18,269 nt of DNA from Alphaproteobacteria bacterium (GTDB lineage: Bacteria; Pseudomonadota; Alphaproteobacteria; Sphingomonadales; Emcibacteraceae), in assembly GCA_002401545.1 (NCBI GenBank), contig NVTJ01000024.1, positions 1,534-19,802 of the forward strand. Direction: 5' to 3'. Under the pieces are notes generated by a model, which made no database searches, had not been told where the DNA came from, and saw only the letters and a program-made list of their open reading frames with translations. Numbering within the stretch: position 1 is the stretch's first letter; every line of letters begins with the position of its first letter. A program made the position numbers and the translations under genes. Below are positions 1 through 7,984 of the stretch, piece after piece.

Positions 1-192
1 AATTTCCCGCAACAGGTCTTCCTTGCGGCGCAATCTGATTTCATTGATCAGATCATCCAAAGTCTCCATACCCTTTCTACGGGCGATGGGGGTCAGACGG
101 CTTTCCAGAAGATAAACTTTATCCTCCGACAGGACCAGCCCGGACCTTTCTTTCAGTATCTTGCTGAGCAGCTCAAAATCTTCTTTTCTCAT
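1..192 (-). CDS. cheR: CheR chemotaxis methyltransferase, N-terminal fragment (partial)
   Basis: This is the first 64 codons of a chemotaxis methyltransferase; the rest lies beyond the window edge. CheR transfers methyl groups from S-adenosylmethionine to glutamates of chemoreceptors. The visible part is the helical N-terminal CheR domain, with the typical stretch ERSGLVLSEDKVYLLESRL followed by an arginine-rich helix and LDDLINEIR. The catalytic SAM-binding domain is not visible. The ATG overlaps the cheB stop codon by one base (TAATG), so translation is probably coupled to cheB. It is the last visible gene of the minus-strand che operon. The fragment is short but the family match is clear. 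Confidence 0.85.
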   Translation of the reverse strand, partial: MRKEDFELLSKILKERSGLVLSEDKVYLLESRLTPIARRKGMETLDDLINEIRLRRKEDLLREI

Positions 193-1340
193 TATGCCAG
201 TCCTGTCAATTTTTCTTTAATTTTCGATCCGATTTGATTTAGCGGATATATCCCACTACAGAGGCCCGCCTCACATACGGCCCCCGGCATTCCCCAGACA
301 ACGCTCGTTTTTTCATCCTGTGCAATCAATTTACCGCCGGCTTCGACCAATTTTCGACTGGCCTCAAGACCATCATGGCCCATCCCGGTCAATATGACAG
401 CGAACACCTCACCGCCATATAAATCTATCAAACTCCTGAACATGGGTTCCACAGACGGACGACAAAAATTTTCCGGGGCATCCTGATTAAGGGCAATGAC
501 TTTCTTCCCGGCTTTTTTAACCACCGTCAGATGATGATCGCCGGGCGCCAGATAAACCTTGCCATTTTCCAGCAAATCACCGTCTTCCGCCTCTTTACAG
601 TCAAAATTAGTTGCAGAGGTCAGATGTTTCGCCAGAATTTTCGTGAATGTTGGCGGCATATGCTGGGTAATTACAATCGGTATATTCACTGACCCCAGGT
701 CGCGGAGAACCTCCAGCAATGCCTGCGGCCCACCAGTGGAACTGCCAATGGCCAGAATAGAGGATTTGCCGGTTGAAAACCTGCGTTTTTCTATGCTTCT
801 GTTAACCTGCCCAGCCGGTGTGAACTGTTTATCAACCAGACTGACTGTACCTTTGAAGACTTCACCATTATTTCTTAAGCGACTGGCTGCCGCGATACTG
901 ATGACCTTACTGATAATTTCTTTCTGAAAGCTTGTGGATGAGGCAACTTCGCGGTTAGTTGTCGGCTTGGAAACATAATCAGAGGCTCCCATGGACAAGG
1001 CCCGCATACTGATTTCCGCATTGCGGCTTGTCAGGGTAGACGCCATGATAACCTTAACTTTCGGATTGATTTCAAAAAACTTCGGCAAGGCTGTCAGCCC
1101 ATCCATGACCGGCATCTCAATATCAAGAATGATAATTTCCGGATCATAGCGCACCATGCTGGCCAACGCCATTTTCCCGTTACCCGCTGTGCCAACAATC
1201 TTAATGGCAGGGTCTTCTTCAAGCCATTTGGACATGAGCCCTCTTATAACGGCGGAATCATCGACAACCATCACTCTATACTGACCACTTCTCGTCACCT
1301 GTGCCATTCCGCCCTTGTTCTGCAAAGAATTTGACTGCAT
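192..1340 (-). CDS. cheB: CheB receptor methylesterase / glutamine deamidase
   Basis: Encodes 382 residues, the response-regulator methylesterase that removes methyl groups from chemoreceptors and opposes CheR. The receiver domain (about 22-140) has the acidic pair D27-D28, phospho-acceptor D73 in LDIEMPVMDGL and lysine in VSKPT. The esterase domain (about 190-380) shows the catalytic triad: Ser in SSTGGP (S201), His in TQHMPP (H227) and Asp in TGMGHDG (D323). The start at 1340 directly abuts the cheY stop and has an AGGTGGGA ribosome site about 9 bases upstream. A second ATG 11 codons in has only a GGCGGA immediately next to it, so the longer form is preferred. Phosphorylation by the CheA encoded upstream should activate it. 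Confidence 0.96.
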   Translation of the reverse strand: MQSNSLQNKGGMAQVTRSGQYRVMVVDDSAVIRGLMSKWLEEDPAIKIVGTAGNGKMALASMVRYDPEIIILDIEMPVMDGLTALPKFFEINPKVKVIMASTLTSRNAEISMRALSMGASDYVSKPTTNREVASSTSFQKEIISKVISIAAASRLRNNGEVFKGTVSLVDKQFTPAGQVNRSIEKRRFSTGKSSILAIGSSTGGPQALLEVLRDLGSVNIPIVITQHMPPTFTKILAKHLTSATNFDCKEAEDGDLLENGKVYLAPGDHHLTVVKKAGKKVIALNQDAPENFCRPSVEPMFRSLIDLYGGEVFAVILTGMGHDGLEASRKLVEAGGKLIAQDEKTSVVWGMPGAVCEAGLCSGIYPLNQIGSKIKEKLTGLA

Positions 1341-1706
1341 TTAAATTAATCCCACCTGAGAAAACTTCGATTCAATAATTTCCCGGTCAAAGGGCTTCAT
1401 AATATATTCGTCCGCACCGGCAGAGATTGCCGCGCTGATATGGCTCATATCATTTTCTGTGGTGCAGAAGACAACTACGGGCTTGTCACCACCTTCAGAA
1501 GCCCTCAACGCCTTCAGAAAATCGAGACCATTCATCACCGGCATATTCCAATCCAGAAGAACCACATCCGGCAACATATCATGGCATGAATCCAGCGCAT
1601 CCTGACCGTCAACGGCCTCACGGATATCAAAATCAAGTTCCTCCAGAATACGCCGTGCGACTTTCCTGATCACTTTTGAATCGTCTACAACTAGACAGGT
1701 TTTCAT
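1341..1706 (-). CDS. cheY: CheY-type single-domain response regulator
   Basis: Encodes a stand-alone 121-residue receiver domain. Key residues are present: acidic pair D8-D9, phospho-acceptor D52 in LLDWNMPVMNG, the threonine switch in FCTTEND (T82/T83) and conserved K104 in IMKPF. No output domain follows, as expected for CheY, which carries the signal from CheA to the flagellar switch or acts as a phosphate sink. A GGAG ribosome site lies before the ATG. It sits 52 bases after cheW and its stop codon touches the cheB start. Position inside the operon supports chemotaxis, but which motor or process it controls cannot be read from sequence. Confidence 0.93.
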   Translation of the reverse strand: MKTCLVVDDSKVIRKVARRILEELDFDIREAVDGQDALDSCHDMLPDVVLLDWNMPVMNGLDFLKALRASEGGDKPVVVFCTTENDMSHISAAISAGADEYIMKPFDREIIESKFSQVGLI

Positions 1707-1758
1707 TTTATTTATCTCCAGACTGAGTAATTATCTTACCGTATATAAGCCACCCGAC

Positions 1759-2211
1759 TTAGGCCGCAGCAGATTGCCCTGTTTCAAAATTAAGAAGTTT
1801 TTCCACATCAAGAATAACCAGTAATTCACCCTTCAGGCGGAAAATGCCGTTGGACACCTCTTGCCAGCAGGAATCCAGTGTTACGGGATTATTCTCGAAT
1901 GAGTCTTCCGGAAAGGACAGGACATCCCCCACAGAATCGATCAAAAGGCTATAGGGTTCGCCCTGATATTCAACAACGATACTCATGTTTTCCCCACCCG
2001 CTTCCTGCTCGGGCAGGCCCAGCCGTTTTCTCAGGTTTATGGCCGTCACAATGCGGCCTCGAAGGTTCAGAACACCCGAAACCGCCGGCGGAGCCAGTGG
2101 CACTGCCGTAATACTCTGCTCAGATAAAACATCATGCACATCCAGAATCGGAATTCCGCATAATTGATTTGCCAGCCGTATCGTCACAAAATCTTTATTC
2201 TTGTTTTCCAT
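1759..2211 (-). CDS. cheW: CheW chemotaxis coupling protein
   Basis: A 150-residue CheW-domain protein that docks the CheA kinase to chemoreceptor arrays at the membrane. The protein is nearly all CheW domain: the early FVTIRLANQLCGIPILDVHDV strand region, the PAVSGVLNLRGRIVTAINLRKRLG core typical of the family, and the closing LLVILDVEKLL segment. No extra domain is attached. The ATG has AAGG about 8 bases upstream and lies 22 bases after cheA, consistent with cotranscription. Confidence 0.95.
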   Translation of the reverse strand: MENKNKDFVTIRLANQLCGIPILDVHDVLSEQSITAVPLAPPAVSGVLNLRGRIVTAINLRKRLGLPEQEAGGENMSIVVEYQGEPYSLLIDSVGDVLSFPEDSFENNPVTLDSCWQEVSNGIFRLKGELLVILDVEKLLNFETGQSAAA

Positions 2212-2233
2212 ATCATCTACCTTTTATAAAAAA

Positions 2234-5200
2234 TTACGCGGCATTCTGTTTTTTGCCGACCTGCTGCATGATGGTTGTCATCAGGGCATCCCGGTCCAGC
2301 TTAACAACATAATCATCGAACCCAACTTCATGACCCCGGGCAATATCTTTCTGTGTATGATGGGAAGACAGGGCAATCATGGGTGTTTTCTGCCAGATAC
2401 CGCCATCACGGACTTCTTGCGCAAAACTAAAGCCATCCATGTCCGGCATCTCAATGTCACTGATAATAATATCATAATCATGCCCTTTCTCACGAAGAGC
2501 CAGAGCCGCCGCCGCACTGTCCACTGCTGTATTTTTATAGCCTGCGGCGGACAATATGGGTTTTATCATACTGAGGAAGAATTTACTGTCATCTATGAGC
2601 AGGACATGGGGCCGCGACCCCGAGCCCGTATGGCCTGACGTACTTGAAGACCCTAACTTCCCGTGGGTTTTTTCAATATAATAAGCCACATCAATCATAT
2701 CCGTCGCATGGCCATTTATGACAGATGTCCCAATCTGACCGTCAATCGTTGAAGAAAGTTCAATATTGATCTCGTCTTCAAGGATATCAATAATCTCATC
2801 CACAATAATTCCCATACTCTTGTCACCATCAATAAAAACAAGTATGGGCTGACGGCCTTCTTCCATCATTTTATATGTATTGTCCAATGTCACCAACGGC
2901 ATTAACTGGCCACGATACTGAACCACGGGTTTGCCATCCGATGTCTCAATGGTTGTAACATCTATCTCCTCCAGACGGGCAACCAGTGACAGGGGAACAG
3001 CACGGCGATTTTCATTGCCGGCACGGAACAGAAGGATTGCTTCACGGCCATCTTCTACTGTGAGATGCTCATCCTCTTCGCTGGCAAAACCTGATGAGTC
3101 GCTGGTGCTGTCGCTGATTTGACTGGCAATGCCATTTGGATCAAGAATCATAATAACCTTGCCATCACCAAGAATGGTATTGCCGGCAAAGGTCGGTAAA
3201 TTCCTTAAGATAGGGGCTACCGGCTTGACCACTATTTCTTCGGTGTCAAACACCTGATCAACCACAATGCCAAAAGTGAAAGAACCAACCTGGACGATGA
3301 CAATGTAATCTTCCTGTCTCACGGTGGCCCCTTTTTCTGCTTCTTCATCTGGGTCAGACATACCAAGAATTTCATCCAGACGGACCAGCGGCAGAAGACG
3401 GTCCCTGAGCCGCAACACCGGCGTATCATTAATATGCTCAATAGTATGCTCGGAATCAGCGGAGGTACGGACCAGCTCAAGAACGCTGATTTGCGGAATG
3501 GCAAACCTGTCTTCCCGGCATTTGACAATCAAAGCCGAAACAATGGCCAGGGTCAGCGGAATTTTAATACTGAAGCTTGTGCCTTTGCCCTCAACAGATT
3601 TAAGATCAACCGTACCACCAATTTTTTCAATATTGGTACGAACCACATCCATGCCAACCCCCCGGCCAGATACCGCAGTTACCTTTTCTGCTGTGGAGAA
3701 ACCGGGATGGAAGATAAACCGCTGAATCTGGTTATCGGTCATCTCGTTCAGTTCTTCTTCCGTTGCCAGCCCGTTTTTCAAGGCCTTGGCTTTCAGCTTT
3801 TCAACTGGAAGGCCAGCGCCATCATCGGTAATTTCAATGACAATATGCCCGCCTTCATGAAAGGCATTCAGACGAACAACACCGGTTTCCTTTTTCCCGG
3901 CAGCAAGACGGTCTGCCGGCATTTCAATACCATGATCAGCAGAATTGCGCACCATATGGGTCAGCGGGTCTTTAATCATTTCCAGAACCTGACGGTCAAG
4001 TTCCGTGTCCGCGCCAATCATTTGAAGGTCAATTTTCTTATTCAGTTCCAATTGCAGATCACGGATAATCCGGGGCAATTTGGCCCAGGCATTGCCCACG
4101 GGCTGCATCCGGGTTTTCATCACTCCTTCCTGCAATTCCGTCGTACATTGGCTAAGGCGCTGCAGAGGAATAGAAAATTCACTGTTATCACTATGACGAA
4201 GAAGTTGCATAAGTTGATTTCGGGTCAAAACCAGTTCGCTGACCATAGTCATCAGATCTTCCAGAACCTGAACGCTCACCCGAATACTCTGATTGGCGAG
4301 ACTTTTATCCCCCGTCTTTGCACCCGCAGTGGCTGCATCTTTGTCAGTTTTTTTAGTCTGTTCTTTTATTTTTTTATTGGCTTCATCGAGAATCGCAACC
4401 GCAAAATCATCATATTCCCCCAAAACCGCTTCCACATCCAAAGGCGACAGATCCACTTCTTCCAGTACCGACCCCAATAATTTGCGAATTGTCTCACTCT
4501 GCTTTTTTGTCATGCCATGTGAAATGAATGACTCAAAAGCAGCAGAAATACCCGGACCGCTTTCTGACTTTCCGCTGAGACAAGCAACGAAGAAGTCCCC
4601 TATCTTCACTTTGCTTTCTCTTGTATTTACCCCCTCCATTAAATTTTTCACCGATATGTCGCTAAGGATGCGATTGTGAAACAGATGGATAATGACCTTA
4701 ACCGCATCCGCACCCCCAATACGCGTCAACAGGCTTACCTTATCCTCTTCCGGGGTTGCTTCATCCTCATCATCAGGACCGGGAGCCGCCGCGAAAGCCG
4801 CTTCCAGTTCCTCCAGAGAAACCTGACCGGGCAAATTACCGGATGATTGTGGTGTAATCTCAGGCATTTCTATGATGTCAGTCGCTTCAGCAGCGGCAGC
4901 CGTTTCTATTGGTTTACCGTAAGCAACCTCATTCAGTTGATTGATAATAGCAGTATCATCACCCTGCGGCTCTTCCTGGGTTTCTTCCAGCCCGGCGAGG
5001 ATTTCCTTGATCCGGTCAATAGCTGCTAAAATCAAAGTGACAGAATCAGACGTCACAACCAATTCCCCGTCGCGGTATTTACCCAGAACATTTTCACCGG
5101 CATGGGCCACAGCCTCTAATCGTGGCAACCCCAGAAACCCACAGGTTCCCTTAATGGTATGAACCAGACGAAAAATATTATCCAGGACAGGTTTGTTCGT

Positions 5201-5290
5201 CGGGTCCTGTTCAAGCGTCACCATTTCTACATCAACAACGTCTATGCTTTCATTGGTTTCCGTCAGAAATTCGTTTAGCAAATCATCCAT
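2234..5290 (-). CDS. cheA: CheA hybrid histidine kinase with embedded globin-like domain, two CheW domains and a receiver
   Basis: Encodes 1018 residues from the ATG at 5290; a TTG three codons earlier is possible but less likely. CheA autophosphorylates on the HPt histidine and passes phosphate to CheY and CheB. Domains in order: HPt (about 1-105) with H44 in RLVHTIKGTCGFLG; an acidic, alanine-rich linker; a segment at about 185-300 resembling a group 1 truncated haemoglobin (opening SLLTRIGG, then FHNRILSD); a lysine-rich linker; dimerisation helices (about 335-395); the ATPase domain with N-box VRNSADHGIE (448-457), G1 DDGAGLP (489-495) and G2 GRGVGMDVV (542-550); CheW-like domains at about 582-725 and 745-875; and a receiver (894-1010) with D900-D901, D945 and K997. 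A second CheW domain and a receiver are known CheA variations. I do not know the globin-like insert from described CheA proteins. A P2 domain is not recognisable. Confidence 0.95.
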   Translation of the reverse strand: MDDLLNEFLTETNESIDVVDVEMVTLEQDPTNKPVLDNIFRLVHTIKGTCGFLGLPRLEAVAHAGENVLGKYRDGELVVTSDSVTLILAAIDRIKEILAGLEETQEEPQGDDTAIINQLNEVAYGKPIETAAAAEATDIIEMPEITPQSSGNLPGQVSLEELEAAFAAAPGPDDEDEATPEEDKVSLLTRIGGADAVKVIIHLFHNRILSDISVKNLMEGVNTRESKVKIGDFFVACLSGKSESGPGISAAFESFISHGMTKKQSETIRKLLGSVLEEVDLSPLDVEAVLGEYDDFAVAILDEANKKIKEQTKKTDKDAATAGAKTGDKSLANQSIRVSVQVLEDLMTMVSELVLTRNQLMQLLRHSDNSEFSIPLQRLSQCTTELQEGVMKTRMQPVGNAWAKLPRIIRDLQLELNKKIDLQMIGADTELDRQVLEMIKDPLTHMVRNSADHGIEMPADRLAAGKKETGVVRLNAFHEGGHIVIEITDDGAGLPVEKLKAKALKNGLATEEELNEMTDNQIQRFIFHPGFSTAEKVTAVSGRGVGMDVVRTNIEKIGGTVDLKSVEGKGTSFSIKIPLTLAIVSALIVKCREDRFAIPQISVLELVRTSADSEHTIEHINDTPVLRLRDRLLPLVRLDEILGMSDPDEEAEKGATVRQEDYIVIVQVGSFTFGIVVDQVFDTEEIVVKPVAPILRNLPTFAGNTILGDGKVIMILDPNGIASQISDSTSDSSGFASEEDEHLTVEDGREAILLFRAGNENRRAVPLSLVARLEEIDVTTIETSDGKPVVQYRGQLMPLVTLDNTYKMMEEGRQPILVFIDGDKSMGIIVDEIIDILEDEINIELSSTIDGQIGTSVINGHATDMIDVAYYIEKTHGKLGSSSTSGHTGSGSRPHVLLIDDSKFFLSMIKPILSAAGYKNTAVDSAAAALALREKGHDYDIIISDIEMPDMDGFSFAQEVRDGGIWQKTPMIALSSHHTQKDIARGHEVGFDDYVVKLDRDALMTTIMQQVGKKQNAA

Positions 5291-5362
5291 AATTTTCAAC
5301 CTTTTCTATGCAACAATAACAGGTGCAATCCTTCACTCTTTCCCAAGATCAGGTAAATAGGT

Positions 5363-5387
5363 TAAAAAGCTGTAAAAAGCTGTAAAA
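5363..5387. repeat. Two and a half tandem copies of a 10-base unit in the cheA leader
   Basis: The unit TAAAAAGCTG occurs at 5363-5372 and 5373-5382, followed by a partial third copy TAAAA. The 10-base period is about one helical turn. It lies between a possible cheA promoter and the cheA start, so it would be in the 5' leader. It could be a regulator site or simple slippage; nothing in the sequence decides which. Confidence 0.5.
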
Positions 5388-5400
5388 TGATTGAGAATTT

Positions 5401-5429
5401 ATTATAAAAAGTTTCAGTTCGTCTGTCTG
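5401..5429 (-). promoter_or_regulatory. Possible sigma-70 type promoter for cheA
   Basis: On the minus strand a perfect TATAAT (5401-5406) lies 17 bases downstream of CAGACA (5424-5429), which matches four of six bases of the -35 consensus. It lies in the 160-base gap between chpT and cheA and would give a leader of roughly 100 bases. This suggests cheA can be transcribed separately from chpT. The AT-rich setting makes chance matches likely. Confidence 0.35.
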
Positions 5430-5450
5430 AACCCTGCAAAACAGAAATTT

Positions 5451-6083
5451 TCAGTCCCCATAAGTCATTTGAAGTGAAAAACTTTGCTCATTATGGGATA
5501 TGTAAGTGATTCTGCTGCCAAGTTTCTGCGCAATATTTGCGGCAAGAAACGCAGGGGCAGACTTTGCCTCGATATTATCCCCTGAAATTTCCCCCAAAAT
5601 GGTTCTGCGAACAACATCCTGAAAAATAACCTTGTCCCCGTGAATAGTCACCGTCACATCCATTACCGGGGACTGCTCCCTGATTTCAACAAGCAGCTTG
5701 CCGCCCCTGATCAGGCTTTCTCCGGCAACCAATACCATATTCATCATCAGCTTCATGGCACCCCTGTCCATTGCCCCCACATTGGATTGCCAGGACAGAT
5801 TAATATTTCCGGCACCATACAGGCCGCGAATGGCATCTTCAGCCTCACTGAGCGGAACCTTTTCGCCAAAACCGCCAGCGGCGCCAAAAGACAGCCGGAA
5901 AAATTTAAGCTTGGCTGATGTCACCTCGGCGCTCTGGACCAAAAGCTTCACCACCTCGGCGCGCATCATTTCATCCGTTTCATCACCCAGAATTTCCAGA
6001 CCATTGGCAAGGGCGCCCACAGGACTGATCAAGTCATGGCACAGGCGCGAACAAAGCAAAGCCGAAAACGCAATATCATCCAT
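5451..6083 (-). CDS. chpT: ChpT-type histidine phosphotransferase
   Basis: A 210-residue protein of the ChpT family (DUF2328). In Caulobacter, ChpT takes phosphate from the receiver of the hybrid kinase CckA and gives it to CtrA and CpdR, controlling cell cycle and motility genes. The phosphorylated histidine is H16 in SRLCHDLISPVGALANGLE, the family hallmark, in the first of two dimerisation helices. The rest (about 80-210) is a degenerate ATPase-like fold lacking the ATP-binding boxes, as in known ChpT. Length is normal. It is the first gene on this strand and is followed 160 bases later by cheA, linking the CtrA relay to the chemotaxis operon. It diverges from cysQ across 87 bases. CckA and CtrA genes are not in the window. 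Confidence 0.9.
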   Translation of the reverse strand: MDDIAFSALLCSRLCHDLISPVGALANGLEILGDETDEMMRAEVVKLLVQSAEVTSAKLKFFRLSFGAAGGFGEKVPLSEAEDAIRGLYGAGNINLSWQSNVGAMDRGAMKLMMNMVLVAGESLIRGGKLLVEIREQSPVMDVTVTIHGDKVIFQDVVRRTILGEISGDNIEAKSAPAFLAANIAQKLGSRITYISHNEQSFSLQMTYGD

Positions 6084-6170
6084 AAACAGGGTCTTTCTTT
6101 TATATGTGGCTATTTATAGCTTGAACATATAATACCATTCTGGCAAAAACAACCTTACAGGAAAATAGCC

Positions 6171-6968
6171 ATGACAGACCAGACAATCGATTACCCTCTC
6201 CTTGCCGGGACTTTATATGAAACCACCCTTGAGGCGGGCCGTAAAATCATGGAAATTTTTGCTCAGGATTTTGAGGTTATCTACAAGGATGACAAATCAC
6301 CGGTAACCGAAGCCGATCAGGCGGCCGAAACCATTATTCTCCGGGATCTGGCCCGGATCGCGCCAAATATCCCGATCATTGCCGAGGAACAGGCAAGTGC
6401 CGGGAATGTACCGGACGTTGCGGATATATTCTGGCTGGTGGACCCGCTGGACGGCACCAAGGAATTCGTCAGGAAAGGCACCGATTTCACGGTTAATATC
6501 GCCCTGATTGAAAATGGCCAGCCCACTTTCGGGATTGTCTACGCCCCGGCTCTTGGCCGGATGTTTGTCGCCAAAGATCCCGCTACCGCCGTTCAGATGA
6601 ATATTACGAATGGTCGTTACATTGAAGCAGAAGAGATGATGGCAGTCCGCAATGTGCCTGATACGGGAATAGTTGCGGTGGCCAGTAAATCCCACCGGGA
6701 TGCCCAGACCAACGCCTTCCTCGAAAAGCTGGGCATTACGCATATTGTCTCAACCGGCAGCTCATTGAAATTCTGCCTGCTGGCGGCGGGAGAAGCAGAC
6801 ATCTACCCCCGCTTTGGACCAACCATGGAATGGGATACCGGGGCCGGTCACGCGGTCCTCAAGGCCGCAGGCGGCACGGTAAAAAACCCGGACGGCACGG
6901 ATTTTCGCTATAAAAAACCCGGCTTCCGCAATGGCTTTTTCATCGCCAATGGTAAAGTGGACTATTAA
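6171..6968 (+). CDS. cysQ: 3'(2'),5'-bisphosphate nucleotidase CysQ
   Basis: A 265-residue inositol-monophosphatase superfamily enzyme that removes the 3'-phosphate of PAP, recycling this by-product of sulfate assimilation. Metal-binding motifs are visible: AEEQ (71-74), WLVDPLDGTKEF (88-99, with D91 and D94) and EWDTGAGHAVLKAAGG (220-235, with D222). The DGTKEF form and the overall length favour CysQ over inositol monophosphatase. The ATG has an AGGAAAA ribosome site 7 bases upstream. It overlaps the convergent exporter gene by 4 bases at the tail, leaving no room for a separate terminator. Confidence 0.93.
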   Translation: MTDQTIDYPLLAGTLYETTLEAGRKIMEIFAQDFEVIYKDDKSPVTEADQAAETIILRDLARIAPNIPIIAEEQASAGNVPDVADIFWLVDPLDGTKEFVRKGTDFTVNIALIENGQPTFGIVYAPALGRMFVAKDPATAVQMNITNGRYIEAEEMMAVRNVPDTGIVAVASKSHRDAQTNAFLEKLGITHIVSTGSSLKFCLLAAGEADIYPRFGPTMEWDTGAGHAVLKAAGGTVKNPDGTDFRYKKPGFRNGFFIANGKVDY

Positions 6969-7582
6969 ATCAGGTTTTTGGCCAGGGCCCAGACACCGCA
7001 CAGGGCCACAATCATCGCCGAGACCCGGTTGACTTTAAGCAGATGATCGTCGGACAGACGCCCCCTCATATATCCCGCACAGCCGGTAATGGTGAACCAC
7101 CACAGGCTTGAGCCAAGGAAGATACCGACAATGATTGCCACCGCATGTAAAGGCTCCTGCCCCATATTCTGAAGCCCCAGCGCCCCGAACAGAAAGACAA
7201 AGCCCAGTATGGTCATGGGATTCATCATCGTCAGGCTAAAGGCCCCCACCGCACCTTTCAGCCGGTCCCTGACCGTATCTTTCACATCAGCCAGATGAGG
7301 ATGTTTGGTCCAGAGGTTAAGGCTGACAAGAATCAGGATAATACCGCCAATAATTTCAAACCAGCCGTTGACCCGCTTCAGCATCCCCATCACTGACGAC
7401 AGGCCAAAAGCGGCAATGGCACCAAAAATAGTATCGGCCACCGCCGCCCCCATACCGACCGTAAAGCCGTTACGCCTGCTATAGGCCAGGGTACGGCGGA
7501 TACAGATCAAATTCACCGGCCCCAGAGGGGCTGCCATAACAATACCGATCAAAACGCCCCAGAGAATATAAAGTAACGGCAT
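6965..7582 (-). CDS. LysE/RhtB-family amino-acid exporter
   Basis: Encodes a 205-residue integral membrane protein of the LysE superfamily, which exports amino acids or related small molecules. It begins with a hydrophobic helix ending in AAPLGPVNLICIRRTL, the family signature, followed by GFTVGMGAAVADTIFG. About six membrane segments are visible, as is usual. A GGGAGGG ribosome site precedes the ATG. Substrate cannot be deduced. It stands alone, converging with cysQ (4-base tail overlap) and diverging from the DUF3253 gene. Confidence 0.88.
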   Translation of the reverse strand: MPLLYILWGVLIGIVMAAPLGPVNLICIRRTLAYSRRNGFTVGMGAAVADTIFGAIAAFGLSSVMGMLKRVNGWFEIIGGIILILVSLNLWTKHPHLADVKDTVRDRLKGAVGAFSLTMMNPMTILGFVFLFGALGLQNMGQEPLHAVAIIVGIFLGSSLWWFTITGCAGYMRGRLSDDHLLKVNRVSAMIVALCGVWALAKNLI

Positions 7583-7678
7583 TATCCCTCCCGTGTTTTT
7601 CTGTTATTTCATCTTTATATAGGAAATCAGGCGGGGATTTAAAGATTTTATCTGGCTCTTATCACTTTTTCATGTTAG

Positions 7679-7984
7679 ATGCCCCCTATGACACAAGATA
7701 TTGAAAATCCGGAAAAAGAGGAAGATCCGATCATCCTCTATATTATGAGTGCTGTGGAACGCGGTTCCCCGGTGGCGCCGCGCGACATCGCTATCGAGAT
7801 TGCCGATGACAGGGCCCGCGAAAACAGCCCAAAGGACGCCTGGCGAAAATATCTTCTGGCCGTCAAGCAACAGGCCAAGAATCTTGCCCGTCAGGGGCGC
7901 ATCAGCATCCTGCGACGCGGCGTTCCCATTGATCCCAATAAGATGAAGGGTCTGGTTAAATTTTCTCTGCCTGTAAAGGAATAG
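7679..7984 (+). CDS. DUF3253-family small protein
   Basis: A 101-residue soluble protein that looks like DUF3253, a family of unknown function with a winged-helix-like pattern. Recognisable parts are the helix ILYIMSAVERGSPVAPRDIA, the WRKYLLAVKQQAKNLARQGRI segment and the C-terminal ILRRGVPIDPNKMKGLVKF. The basic central helix followed by a short beta wing could bind nucleic acid, but that is inference. The start could also be the ATG at 7688; neither has a strong ribosome site. Its last 29 bases overlap the convergent JAMM protease gene. Confidence 0.8.
   Translation: MPPMTQDIENPEKEEDPIILYIMSAVERGSPVAPRDIAIEIADDRARENSPKDAWRKYLLAVKQQAKNLARQGRISILRRGVPIDPNKMKGLVKFSLPVKE

Noticed and set aside
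3434..4480. 348-residue open frame on the plus strand inside cheA
   Set aside because: It is fully antisense to the conserved kinase domains, has no ribosome site or family resemblance, and its residues (rich in N, F, H, Q) look like an antisense readout.
6084..6170. Promoters between chpT and cysQ
   Set aside because: A TATAAT occurs at 6128-6133, but no -35 at proper spacing was found on either strand and no CtrA-type TTAA-N7-TTAA site is present, so no specific promoter is claimed.
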